A DNA stretch of 31,291 nt from DASZTU01 sp035493835 (lineage in GTDB: Bacteria; Pseudomonadota; Alphaproteobacteria; Rhizobiales; Devosiaceae), in NCBI GenBank assembly GCA_035493835.1, contig DATJHO010000140.1, positions 1-31,291 on the forward strand. The letters run 5' to 3'. The notes below the pieces were generated by a model. That model was not told the origin of the DNA, did not search any database, and saw only the letters and a list, made by a program, of their open reading frames with translations. Shown piece by piece: positions 17,103 through 25,272 of the stretch (the first letter of the stretch is position 1; each line of letters begins with the position of its first letter). Position numbers and translations under genes: made by a program.

Positions 17103-17307
17103 GCCGTTCTGCCAACCAGCGGAGGCCGGCGCCGCCGAAATTAGAGTGTGACCCGGCTGAGTTGAGGCAAGGTCGTGAGCGCTTGGGCGAGGTGCTGCCA
17201 TCGCTGCGTCGGCGTTGATCGCGCCCCTTGCCGCATCGTCATCCCCGGGCTCGACCGGGGGAGGAAGCGCGGTGGATGCGTCAACTCGACGGGATAATGC
17301 TCTAATT

Positions 17308-17327
17308 GGGGACCCGAACGAGTCCCC
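17308..17327 (-). terminator. Stem-loop after phnN
   Basis: GGGGAC (17308-17313) pairs with GTCCCC (17322-17327) around an 8-base loop, 6 bases past the phnN stop codon. On the minus strand it is followed by AATTAG, without a true T-run, so termination is likely but weak. Confidence 0.45.
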
Positions 17328-17333
17328 TTCGCT

Positions 17334-17948
17334 CTACTCCATGCCGCCGTCGGTGGCCGCGGCCTCGAGGATAGCGAGGAAGCGCTCGCCAGCGGCCTCG
17401 GCAGGGCCGGAGTTTTCGAGGCGGATGGCATCGTCGCGCACCTTGTCCTCGACGGCGATGCGGTTGAGGCGGGCAACGATTTCGGCATCGGTTTCGCGGC
17501 CGCGCGCCTTGAGGCGTTGCGCGATCACATCGCGGTGTGCCGAAACCACCACCAGAACGAAATTGACGTAGCGCGCCCGCAATTCATCGATCAGCTGCCG
17601 GGAAATGTTGGCGATCACCACCCGGCCGCCGGCGATATCGGTATCGACCGAGCGCGGCAGCGCATAGTTCAACCCATGCGCCTGCCACACGAGGCTGAAC
17701 GCCCCGGCCGCTTCCGCCGCCCCGAACTCGGCCGGCGTCAGGCTATCGTGGTCTTCGCTTTTGGCATCGGCTGTGCGGGTGATGATGCGACGGGCGAAGA
17801 TGAACTGTTGCCGCCCCGCGAGCTTTTCCCGCGCGTAATTGATGATGGTGTCCTTGCCGACCCCGCTGGGTCCGGCGACGGCGACGAACGCCCCGCCCCC
17901 GATTCGTCCTGTTGCCGGCGCTTCGGCGAGGGGTTCTGCGTTGTTCAT
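17334..17948 (-). CDS. phnN: Ribose 1,5-bisphosphate phosphokinase PhnN
   Basis: A 204-residue guanylate-kinase-like P-loop protein. It has FVAVAGPSGVGKDT (P-loop at 26-33), FARRIITR with a following SEDHDSLTPAEF segment, WQAHGLNYALP, and VVVSAHRDVIAQRLKARGRE. These are PhnN signatures, and the Lys-Asp of the P-loop replaces the Lys-Ser/Thr of guanylate kinase. The enzyme phosphorylates ribose 1,5-bisphosphate to PRPP, the last step of phosphonate breakdown by C-P lyase. An upstream in-frame start at 18044 would add 32 residues of non-family sequence, so I chose the ATG at 17948. No other phn gene is present, and PhnN here may serve PRPP supply or belong to a distant phn locus. Confidence 0.88.
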   Translation of the reverse strand: MNNAEPLAEAPATGRIGGGAFVAVAGPSGVGKDTIINYAREKLAGRQQFIFARRIITRTADAKSEDHDSLTPAEFGAAEAAGAFSLVWQAHGLNYALPRSVDTDIAGGRVVIANISRQLIDELRARYVNFVLVVVSAHRDVIAQRLKARGRETDAEIVARLNRIAVEDKVRDDAIRLENSGPAEAAGERFLAILEAAATDGGME

Positions 17949-18302
17949 CGTCCACCAATCCCACGTTCTGCCCCGGGCAGCGCCACCTGGCCCTGCCCAA
18001 ACCGGGGCCACCCTATTTCGGCCTATCCACGAGATCACGTGCAACCATGACGGGCACTCGTGAATTTACTCCAGCCGCGAATTGCGGCAATGGCCCGTCG
18101 GTCGTTCCCCGGCCTCCATGGAAGGGCCGGCGGGCATCTTCGGATGCGCAGCCGAGATTGTCGGCCATAGCTGCGAATCATGAAGACGGGATGACGGGGA
18201 CCGCGGTCGCACAAAATTGCGAGATTCCGAAATCGGTCAGGCATGACGGGGCAGTAGGGACCTGCTACAAAACGCGAACATCCAACTGTTCGGTCTCCCC
18301 CA
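17949..18302. other. Intergenic region between divergent phnN and FAH genes
   Basis: These 354 bases separate divergent genes and should hold two promoters, neither of which I can place. They include a perfect GCATC-TTCG-GATGC hairpin with a UUCG tetraloop at 18134-18147 and loosely repeated GATGACGGGG and GCATGACGGGG words near 18190 and 18240. I see no gene: the open frames here have no ribosome binding site and read as random arginine- and proline-rich sequence. Confidence 0.5.
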
Positions 18303-18992
18303 ATGCCCGCTGATTTCGTCATCGCCCCGCCTGCTATTGTTGCCGTGCCTGTCGCGGGTGGGGGTACGTTTCCGGTCCGGCGCGTTTTTTGTGTCGGTCG
18401 CAACTACGCCGAGCACGCGCGCGAAATGGGGCATGACCCGGACCGCGAGCCGCCCTTTTTCTTCTCGAAGCCGGCCGATGCGCTGGTGACCGGCGGCGCT
18501 GACGTTCCCTATCCGACGCTGACGAGCGATCTCCATCACGAGATAGAGCTGGTCGCCGCCATCGGCACCGGTGGCGCCGATATCACCGTCGCCGATGCGC
18601 TCAACCATATCTGGGGCTACGCCGTCGGCCTCGACCTCACCCGCCGCGACATCCAGCAGACGCTGCGCAAGGCCGGCCGTCCCTGGGACATGGCCAAGGG
18701 TTTTGATGCTTCCGCCCCGATCGGGGAAATGGTGGCGGTGGCGGAAGTCGGACACCCGGCCAATGCCCCGATCGAGCTCAGGGTCAACGGCGAGACGCGC
18801 CAGTCGGGCAATGTCGCCGACATGATCTGGAGCCTGCCGGAGGTGATTGCCGAGCTTTCCCGCTATGTGAAGCTTGCGCCGGGCGACCTGATCTTCACCG
18901 GCACTCCTGCGGGGGTTGCGGCCGTGGTCCGTGGCGACCGGCTCGAGGGCAGCGTTGCCGGTATCGGCACGGTTTCAGCCAAGATCACCTGA
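18303..18992 (+). CDS. Fumarylacetoacetate-hydrolase-family protein
   Basis: A 229-residue single-domain FAH protein. FCVGRNYAEHAREMG (29-43) is the family N-terminal motif. The metal ligands are Glu80 and Glu82 in LHHEIEL and Asp111 in GLDLTRRD, with Lys132 in MAKGFDASAPIG, and LIFTGTPAGV is near the C-terminus. The set with DLTRRDIQ and W-DMAKGFD is typical of fumarylpyruvate hydrolase and acylpyruvase-like enzymes, which split the C-C bond of an acylpyruvate or decarboxylate oxaloacetate. No gentisate genes are near, so a housekeeping acylpyruvase or oxaloacetate decarboxylase role is as likely. The ATG at 18303 lacks a visible ribosome binding site. The stop codon directly abuts the start of the helicase gene. 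Confidence 0.9.
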   Translation: MPADFVIAPPAIVAVPVAGGGTFPVRRVFCVGRNYAEHAREMGHDPDREPPFFFSKPADALVTGGADVPYPTLTSDLHHEIELVAAIGTGGADITVADALNHIWGYAVGLDLTRRDIQQTLRKAGRPWDMAKGFDASAPIGEMVAVAEVGHPANAPIELRVNGETRQSGNVADMIWSLPEVIAELSRYVKLAPGDLIFTGTPAGVAAVVRGDRLEGSVAGIGTVSAKIT

Positions 18993-20087
18993 ATGGTCGA
19001 ATGGTCGCCCCAGCAGGATGCGGCCCTGCAATCGGTTTCCAGTTGGCTCAAGGACAAGGACGGCCAGCAGGTGTTTCGGCTGTTCGGCTGGGCCGGCACG
19101 GGGAAATCGACCCTTGCCGTCCACCTTGCGCAAGGGGTCAAGTCGGTTAAATACGCCGCTTTCACCGGCAAGGCCGCGTTGGTAATGCGCAAGCATGGCT
19201 GCAAGGCTGCCTCGACCATTCACTCGCTGATCTATTCGCTGGTTTCCGACAGCGAGGGCGAACCCAAATTCGCCCTCGATCCGGAATCGGAAGCGGCAAC
19301 CGCCGACCTCATCGTCATCGACGAAGTCTCGATGGTGGATGAAAACCTCGGCCGCGATCTTTTGTCGTTTGGCACCAAGGTGCTGGTGCTTGGCGATCCC
19401 TTCCAGCTGCCCCCCGTGCAAGGGGCCGGCTTTTTCACCTCGGCCGAACCCGACGTGATGCTCACCGAAATCCACCGGCAGGCGCGCGATAACCCGATCA
19501 TTCGCATGTCGGTCGATATCCGCGAGGGCGAATATCTCGAGAACGGCCGCTATGGCGAAAGCGCCGTGATCTCGCGCAGCGAGGTTGACAGCGCCGAGGT
19601 GCAGGACGCCGACCAGGTGCTGGTCGGCCGCAACAAGACCCGCCTCGACTATAACGACCGCCTGCGCGAGCTGAAGGGCTTGCCGCGGCACGAGCCGGTG
19701 GTCGGCGACCGCCTCGTGTGCCTGCGCAATAACCCCGTCAAAAAGCTGCTGAACGGCCAGATCTGGACCGTTGCCGAAGTGAAAAAACGCCCCGGCGACC
19801 GCTGGGCCATGGTGCTGGATGCGGATGACCCCGGGGTGAAGTCACAGGCCAAGGTCAGAACCCACCAGGCGTTCTTTTCCGGCGAGGAGGATACGCTCTC
19901 CTGGCCCGAGCGCCGGCAATTCGACGAATTCACCTTCGGCTATTGCCTGACGGTCCACAAGGCGCAGGGCAGCCAGTGGGACAATGTCTATCTCTTTGAC
20001 GAGAGTTTTGTTTTCCGCGAGGACCGGCAGCGCTGGCTGTATACGGGCGTGACGCGGGCAAGCGAGCGGATCACTGTCGTGCGGTAG
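18993..20087 (+). CDS. SF1B DNA helicase, RecD/Dda-like
   Basis: A compact 364-residue ATPase. Motif I is GWAGTGKST (32-40), motif Ia has AAFTGKAA (55-62), motif II is VIDEVSMV (108-115), motif III is LGDPFQLPPV (133-142), and the C-terminal UvrD_C_2 part contains LTVHKAQGSQWDNV with YTGVTRA. The order and size match the Dda/RecD2-like 5'-3' helicases without the N-terminal extension of RecD2. It probably unwinds DNA at forks or displaces proteins. The ATG follows the FAH stop codon with no gap, so the two genes are translated from one message although their functions seem unrelated. An aldo/keto reductase gene follows after a repeat element. Confidence 0.9.
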   Translation: MVEWSPQQDAALQSVSSWLKDKDGQQVFRLFGWAGTGKSTLAVHLAQGVKSVKYAAFTGKAALVMRKHGCKAASTIHSLIYSLVSDSEGEPKFALDPESEAATADLIVIDEVSMVDENLGRDLLSFGTKVLVLGDPFQLPPVQGAGFFTSAEPDVMLTEIHRQARDNPIIRMSVDIREGEYLENGRYGESAVISRSEVDSAEVQDADQVLVGRNKTRLDYNDRLRELKGLPRHEPVVGDRLVCLRNNPVKKLLNGQIWTVAEVKKRPGDRWAMVLDADDPGVKSQAKVRTHQAFFSGEEDTLSWPERRQFDEFTFGYCLTVHKAQGSQWDNVYLFDESFVFREDRQRWLYTGVTRASERITVVR

Positions 20088-20100
20088 AGGTGCCACAGCT

Positions 20101-20208
20101 TCCCCTCCCCCTTGAGGGAGGGTGGCGGCAGCCGGGTGGGGGTACTTCCCCAAGCAGTGCCAGTGCAAGAGCCCCCACCCCTGACCCCTCCCCGCAAGGG
20201 TGAGGGAG
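20101..20208. repeat. REP-like inverted repeat, copy E
   Basis: CCCCTCCCCCTTGAGGGAGG opens the left half and CCCGCAAGGGTGAGGGAG closes the right, with GGGTGGGGGT facing GCCCCCACCCC inside. It begins 14 bases past the helicase stop. The block around 20117-20143 is identical to part of copy D at 14006-14033, which shows recent common descent or gene conversion. Confidence 0.75.
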
Positions 20209-20300
20209 ACGATGGAACCGTCAGCATCGCGCTCGAATTGGCGTTACCCCCTTGCCCAATCCGCCTCAAAGGGTGAAAAAAGCCGTGCCAAATCGGCGTT

Positions 20301-20316
20301 AGCTCAGGAGGGAGCT
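20301..20316 (+). promoter_or_regulatory. Hairpin presenting the ribosome binding site of the aldo/keto reductase
   Basis: AGCTC (20301-20305) and GAGCT (20312-20316) are complementary and enclose AGGAGG, a near-perfect Shine-Dalgarno sequence, as a 6-base loop. The ATG follows 9 bases after the AGGAGG. The site would be displayed in a loop or partly masked, depending on structure; a regulatory role is inference. Confidence 0.4.
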
Positions 20317-20320
20317 TTCC

Positions 20321-21367
20321 ATGGAATATCGTCTGCTCGGCCGCTCAGGCCTTAAAGTTTCGACCGTCAGCGTCGGCACCGTCACCTTCGGAGGTGATGG
20401 CCTCTGGGGCGATACCGATCTCAAGAGTGCCCAACGCCAGATCGACATGTGCCTCGATGCCGGCATCAACCTCATCGATACCGCCAATGTCTACAACAAG
20501 GGCGTCTCGGAAGAGATCACTGGCGCGGCGCTCGAAGGCGGCCGCCGCGAGCGGACGATCCTTGCCACCAAGGTGCGGTTCCCGTTCGGCGATGGGCCCA
20601 ACAATCAAGGGCTGTCGCGCCACCACATCATCGCCCAATGCGAGGCGAGCCTGAAGCGGCTGCGCACCGATTACATCGATCTCTACCAGGTGCATGAGTG
20701 GGATGGCCAAACCCCGCTCGAGGAAACGATGGAAGCGCTCGATACCCTGATCAAGCAGGGCAAGGTGCGCTATATCGGCTGCTCCAACTATTCCGGCTGG
20801 CACCTGATGAAGGCGCTCGCCGTTGCCGACAAGCACAATTACCAGCGCTTCGTCGCCCAGCAGATCCATTACACGCTGCAGGCCCGCGAAGCCGAATACG
20901 AGTTGCAGCCGATCACCATCGAGGAGGGCCTCGGCATCCTGGTGTGGAGCCCGCTCGCCGGCGGCTGGCTCTCCGGCAAATATACCCGCAACAGCAAGCC
21001 CGAGGATGGCCGGCACGTGCGCGGCTTCAAGGAACCCCCGATCCGTGATTGGGAGCAGCTGTGGAACATCGTTGACGTGGTCAACGAAGTGGCCAAGGAG
21101 CGCAATGTCTCGGGCGCCGTGGTTTCGCTCGCCTGGCTGCTGCAGCGCCCGGGCGTAAGCTCGGTGATCGTCGGCGGGCGCACCGATGCCCAGTTCCAGG
21201 ACAACCTCAAGGCCGCCGAGCTGAAGCTTTCGGCCGAGGAGGTCGCCCGGCTCGATGCCGTCAGCCAGCCGCCGCTGATCTATCCCTACTGGCACCAGAA
21301 CTGGACGGCGTCCGACCGGATGGGCGAAGCCGACCTGGTGCTGCACAAGCCGTATATCGGGAAGTAA
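20321..21367 (+). CDS. Aldo/keto reductase
   Basis: A 348-residue NADPH-dependent oxidoreductase of the AKR superfamily. The catalytic tetrad is visible: Asp53 and Tyr58 (NLIDTANVYNKG), Lys84 (ATKVRFPFG) and His125 (YQVHEWDG). The cofactor-binding part has GCSNYSGWHL, WSPLAGGWLSGKY and the C-terminal VSSVIVGGRTDAQFQDNL. MEYRLLGRSGLKVS at the start is typical of the YajO/Tas/AKR11-like group with relatives of the potassium-channel beta subunit. It reduces an aldehyde or ketone, probably a sugar-derived carbonyl; the substrate is not known. The gene stands between two repeat-bearing gaps and is probably transcribed alone. Confidence 0.92.
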   Translation: MEYRLLGRSGLKVSTVSVGTVTFGGDGLWGDTDLKSAQRQIDMCLDAGINLIDTANVYNKGVSEEITGAALEGGRRERTILATKVRFPFGDGPNNQGLSRHHIIAQCEASLKRLRTDYIDLYQVHEWDGQTPLEETMEALDTLIKQGKVRYIGCSNYSGWHLMKALAVADKHNYQRFVAQQIHYTLQAREAEYELQPITIEEGLGILVWSPLAGGWLSGKYTRNSKPEDGRHVRGFKEPPIRDWEQLWNIVDVVNEVAKERNVSGAVVSLAWLLQRPGVSSVIVGGRTDAQFQDNLKAAELKLSAEEVARLDAVSQPPLIYPYWHQNWTASDRMGEADLVLHKPYIGK

Positions 21368-21390
21368 GCACCGACGCTCCACAAACGCGA

Positions 21391-21464
21391 CCTCATGGTG
21401 AGCTTGTCGAACCATGGGCCGCAGCCACCGCACGGCCTCCTCCTTCGACAAGCTCAGGATGAGG
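21391..21464. repeat. Second-type inverted repeat with GAGCTTGTCGAA arms
   Basis: CCTCATGGTGAGCTTGTCGAA (21391 on) faces TTCGACAAGCTCAGGATGAGG (ending near 21464), complementary apart from two bases. The motif CTTCGACAAGCTCAGGATGAGG is a familiar dispersed intergenic word in alphaproteobacterial genomes. It follows the aldo/keto reductase stop and could act as its terminator. Confidence 0.65.
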
Positions 21465-21507
21465 CCTCATGGGCCACTTGGGCGAGAGCTGCCCCTAGGG
21501 CTTGCTC

Positions 21508-21580
21508 ACCCCACCCTCTCCCCTAGGGAGAGGGTTCTTGTGGCACGGGCTCGCTCCCCCTCTCCCTACGGGTGGGGGGC
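21508..21580. repeat. REP-like inverted repeat, copy F
   Basis: A shorter member of the family: CACCCCACCCTCTCCC at the left opposes a CCCTCTCCCTACGGGTGGGG stretch at the right, with CCTAGGGAGAGGG in between. It is less symmetrical than the other copies. Confidence 0.55.
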
Positions 21581-21703
21581 CTTGGCTGCGAACGCCAGAG
21601 ATCCCCAATTACAGCTCCGGCATTAACTCTTGCCACCCACCGCCCGTCTCTCTACCTATGCCCCCAAACCTTCTCTGCCGATCGCGCGGGGTTAGATAGA
21701 ATC

Positions 21704-23449
21704 GTGAATAGCCCCTTCGTGCCGAAACGCCCGCCGAAACCGAGCCTCATGGCGCTGCTGCGCCCTTACCGGGGGTGGGTCGGGGCGCTGGTTGCGTTGA
21801 CGGTCTTTGCCAACGGGCTCAACCTCTACGTTCCGAAGCTTATCGCGAGCGCGATCGATGCCTATGACGCGCACCATTTCGCGTTGTCGGAGACCGCCAT
21901 CGAGCTCTTCGTCGTCGCTGTCGGCGTCTTCGTGCTCACCTATTTTCAGTCGGTCGTGCAGACGCTGACCTCGGAGCGCGTGGCACGGGATCTCAGGACC
22001 CGGCTGATCTCGAAGATCTCGCTCCACGATTATGCCTATATCCAGGAGGTGACGCCCGCAAAGCTGCTGACGAACCTCACCTCCGATATCGACGCCATCA
22101 AGAGCTTCGTTTCCCAGGCGATTGCCTCGATCATTTCCTCGCTGTTCTTGATCGTGGGCGCGAGCGTCCTGCTGCTGCTGACCGATTGGCAGCTGGCGCT
22201 GATCGTGCTGCTGGTGATCCCGATCATCGGGGTGACTTTCTTCCTGGTGCTGACCCGCGTGAGAAAGCTGTTTCGCAAGTCGCAGGAAGCGCTCGACTGG
22301 CTCAATAAGGTGATCAACGAGTCGATCGTCGGCGCCGCCCTGATCCGGCTGCTCAATTCGCAAAATTTCGAGTTCGAAAAATTCGTCGCCGCCAATACCG
22401 AGGCACGTAATCTCGGCTATCGCATCATCCGCCTGTTCTCGGGCCTGATCCCGGTGATCACCTTCGCCGCGAGCCTCGCGACGCTGGCGATCCTTGTGCT
22501 GGGCGGGCATTTCGTCATAAGCGGGCAGATGAGCCTGGGCGATTTCACCGCCTTCAACTCCTATCTGGCGATCCTGATCTTTCCGATCATCATCATAGGC
22601 TTCATGAGCAACATCATGGCCCAGGCCACGGCCAGCTATGGGCGCGTGTCGCAGGTACTCGATGCGCCGGTGGTCAAGGCGACCGGCACCATCAAGGCGC
22701 CGATCCGCGGCGACATCGCCGTTTCGGACCTCACGATCAAGCATGGCCAGAAGGCCGCACTGAACGGCGTCTCCTTCGTCACGCGCGCCGGCAGTCGCAC
22801 GGCAATCATCGGCCCGACCGCCGCCGGCAAGACGCAGCTTCTCTACGCCATGACCGGGCTGATCCGCCCGACGGCCGGCAGCGTCACCTATGACGGCCAG
22901 CCGATCGAGGCCTATGACAAGGAAGCGCTCTACCGCCAGCTCGGCATCGTCTTTCAGGATTCGGTGCTGTTCAACCTGAGCCTCAGGGAAAACATCGCCT
23001 TTTCCGATACGGTCGACGACAAGAGCCTGGAACTTGCGATTGAAACGGCCGAGCTCGCCGATTTCATCAAGACCCTGCCCGAGGGCCTCGACACGACCGT
23101 GTCCGAGCGCGGCACCTCGCTTTCGGGCGGGCAGAAGCAGCGGATCATGCTGGCCCGCGCGCTGGCGCTGAATCCGCGCGTGCTGCTGCTCGACGATTTT
23201 ACCGCCCGTGTGGACACCAAGACCGAGCGGAAAATCCTAGCCAATGTGCGGCAAAACTATCCGGGGCTGACATTGGTCTCGGTGACCCAGAAGATCGCAC
23301 CGGTCGAGGACTACGACCAGATCGTGCTGCTGATGGAGGGCCTGGTGCTCGGCATCGGCACGCATAGGGAACTCCTTGCCGCCTCGCCTGAATATGTCCA
23401 GATCTACCGCTCGCAGCAGAGTACCGAGGACTATGAGCTACAAGCTTAG
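21704..23449 (+). CDS. ABC exporter half-transporter with degenerate ATPase site
   Basis: A 581-residue type IV exporter subunit: six membrane helices (about 25-315) then an ATPase domain. Walker A is GPTAAGKT (370-377), the Q-loop lies in IVFQDSVLFN and the signature is a canonical LSGGQ (473-477). Walker B is LLLDD (494-498), with Asp498 where the catalytic Glu belongs, and the switch His is replaced by Gln529 (SVTQKI); the D-loop reads ARVD. These changes mark the low-activity partner of an asymmetric heterodimer, and the gene overlaps that of the partner. I chose the GTG at 21704; the frame is open farther upstream to 21572 but that part is the repeat-bearing intergenic sequence. A downstream ATG at 21749 is an alternative. 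The substrate is unknown. Confidence 0.87.
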   Translation: MNSPFVPKRPPKPSLMALLRPYRGWVGALVALTVFANGLNLYVPKLIASAIDAYDAHHFALSETAIELFVVAVGVFVLTYFQSVVQTLTSERVARDLRTRLISKISLHDYAYIQEVTPAKLLTNLTSDIDAIKSFVSQAIASIISSLFLIVGASVLLLLTDWQLALIVLLVIPIIGVTFFLVLTRVRKLFRKSQEALDWLNKVINESIVGAALIRLLNSQNFEFEKFVAANTEARNLGYRIIRLFSGLIPVITFAASLATLAILVLGGHFVISGQMSLGDFTAFNSYLAILIFPIIIIGFMSNIMAQATASYGRVSQVLDAPVVKATGTIKAPIRGDIAVSDLTIKHGQKAALNGVSFVTRAGSRTAIIGPTAAGKTQLLYAMTGLIRPTAGSVTYDGQPIEAYDKEALYRQLGIVFQDSVLFNLSLRENIAFSDTVDDKSLELAIETAELADFIKTLPEGLDTTVSERGTSLSGGQKQRIMLARALALNPRVLLLDDFTARVDTKTERKILANVRQNYPGLTLVSVTQKIAPVEDYDQIVLLMEGLVLGIGTHRELLAASPEYVQIYRSQQSTEDYELQA

Positions 23450-25190
23450 CACCAGGGACGAGCAGCAGAAGCGCGAGCCGCTGGGCAAGGCACTGAAGCG
23501 CCTCGCGCCGCTGGTGGCGGCCGAGCGCAAGAAGATGTTGCTCGCCTTCGGGGCAGTGATGATCACCTCGGCCGCGACGCTCTCCTCGCCCTATGTCATC
23601 GGCCAGACGGTTGATCGCTATATTACGCATGGCGACTTTTCGGGCGTCGTCCGCAACGGGCTGATCCTGCTCGCCATCTATGTCGTGGCGCTGTTCACCA
23701 GCTACATCCAGACCCGGACCATGGGCGGGGTCGGCCGGCGCATCCTCTTCAACCTGCGCAATACGCTGTTCACCAAACTGCAGGACCTGCCGGTCGCCTT
23801 CTTCAACCAGAACCGCTCCGGCGACCTGATCTCGCGTATCAACAACGACACCGACAAGCTGAACCAGTTCTTTTCCCAGGCGCTTATGCAGTTCGTCGCG
23901 AACAGCTTTTTGATCCTGGGGTCCGGGATCATGCTGCTGGTGCTCAACTTTCGCCTCGGCGGGGCGGCGCTGTTGCCGGCGCTGGCGGTGCTGATCATCA
24001 CTCAGGCGATTTCCGGATGGGTGAAGCGGGCCAATTTCACGAGCCTGCAGACCCTGGGCGGGCTCTCCGGCGAGATCCAGGAGAGCCTCGCCAATTTCAA
24101 GGTGGTGGTCGCCTTCAACCGGCTCGATTATTTCCGCAACAAGTTCAACGACGCCAATGCGCGCAACTATGCGGCTTCGGTGCGTGCGGGCATCGCCAGC
24201 AACATTTTCATTCCGCTCTATGGCCTCGCCTACAATATCGCGCAGCTGGTCGTTCTGGCCTTCGGCATCTGGATGATCACGCGCGGCGACCTGACCACCG
24301 GCCTGCTGATCGGCTTCCTGCTTTACGTCAACAATTTCTATAACCCGCTGCGCCAGCTTGCCGCCGCCTGGGCCTCGCTGCAGCTGGCCTTGGCCGCGCT
24401 CGATCGCATCTCCGAGGTGCTGGCGCTCCAGTCCGACATGGCCGTGCTGCCGGCCAAGGAGCGCAAATCCACGGCACTCCTCGAATTTGACCACGTCTCC
24501 TTCGCCTACCCCGATGGCGGCGACGTGCTGACCGACGTGTCGCTGCGGCTGGAACGGGGCAGGACCTATGCGCTGGTCGGCCCGACGGGCGGGGGCAAGA
24601 GCACCACGGCCTCGCTGATGGCAAGGCTCTATGACCCGACGGTGGGGGAAGTGCGGCTCGAAGGCCGCGACATCCGCAGCTTTACGTCGGCCGAGCGGGC
24701 CGAAAAGGTCGGCTTCATCCCGCAGGAGCCGTTCCTGTTCACCGGCACCGTGCGCGATAATATCGTTTACGGCAACGCGCGGTTGGTCGGGATGACCGAT
24801 GCGGAGCTGATCGGCCTCATCGAGGAGGCCAAGCTTTCGGCGCTGCTCACCCGGTTCGACGAGGGGCTGCAGACCAAGGTGACCTCATCGGGCGATTCCG
24901 TCAGCCTGGGGCAAAAGCAGCTGATCGCCTTCATTCGCGCCGTGCTGCGCGACCCGGAATTGCTGATCCTCGATGAAGCGACGGCCAACATCGATACGGT
25001 CACCGAGCAGCTGCTCGATGATATTCTAGAGCACCTGCCATCCTCGACCACCAAGGTGATCATCGCGCATCGGCTCAACACCATTTCCGATGCAGACGAA
25101 ATCTTTTTCGTCAATGCCGGTGCAGTAACCGATGCGGGCTCGATGGAACACGCCGTCCACATGCTGCTCAACAACGCGATGGCGAGTTGA
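23433..25190 (+). CDS. ABC exporter half-transporter, catalytic partner
   Basis: A 585-residue exporter subunit: six membrane helices (about 35-320) and an ATPase domain with GPTGGGKS (383-390), an intact Walker B Glu515 (LLILDEATANID) and switch His546 (IIAHRL). Its signature is degenerate, SVSLGQ instead of LSGGQ (about 489-494). Combined with the upstream subunit, one composite site is complete (this subunit's Walker motifs plus the other's LSGGQ) and one is inactive, as in TM287/288, BmrCD and TAP. The ATG at 23433 lies inside the end of the upstream gene (17-base overlap); a possible start at 23376 would overlap more. Export of a lipid, drug or peptide is possible. The gene is 82 bases ahead of the next cistron. 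Confidence 0.9.
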   Translation: MSYKLSTRDEQQKREPLGKALKRLAPLVAAERKKMLLAFGAVMITSAATLSSPYVIGQTVDRYITHGDFSGVVRNGLILLAIYVVALFTSYIQTRTMGGVGRRILFNLRNTLFTKLQDLPVAFFNQNRSGDLISRINNDTDKLNQFFSQALMQFVANSFLILGSGIMLLVLNFRLGGAALLPALAVLIITQAISGWVKRANFTSLQTLGGLSGEIQESLANFKVVVAFNRLDYFRNKFNDANARNYAASVRAGIASNIFIPLYGLAYNIAQLVVLAFGIWMITRGDLTTGLLIGFLLYVNNFYNPLRQLAAAWASLQLALAALDRISEVLALQSDMAVLPAKERKSTALLEFDHVSFAYPDGGDVLTDVSLRLERGRTYALVGPTGGGKSTTASLMARLYDPTVGEVRLEGRDIRSFTSAERAEKVGFIPQEPFLFTGTVRDNIVYGNARLVGMTDAELIGLIEEAKLSALLTRFDEGLQTKVTSSGDSVSLGQKQLIAFIRAVLRDPELLILDEATANIDTVTEQLLDDILEHLPSSTTKVIIAHRLNTISDADEIFFVNAGAVTDAGSMEHAVHMLLNNAMAS

Positions 25191-25272
25191 GTGCGCGCGA
25201 ACGCTCCTTGACACGCGACCGCCGGAGAAGCCGCGCTATAGTGAAAAGACTGATTCTCTCCCGCGGGTGCCC

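Larger units (their letters stand above)
21368..21703 (+). other. Intergenic region with two inverted repeats before the ABC exporter
   Basis: These 336 bases contain the repeat elements at 21391-21464 and 21508-21580. The remaining 120 bases before the GTG at 21704 probably hold the promoter of the exporter operon, but I see no clear boxes. No gene is supported here. Confidence 0.55.

Noticed and set aside
25208..25242. TTGACA ... TATAGT as a promoter for the E-x-x-E protein gene
   Set aside because: The spacer is 23 bases, too long for a standard promoter. A promoter in this gap stays possible but is not shown by these boxes.
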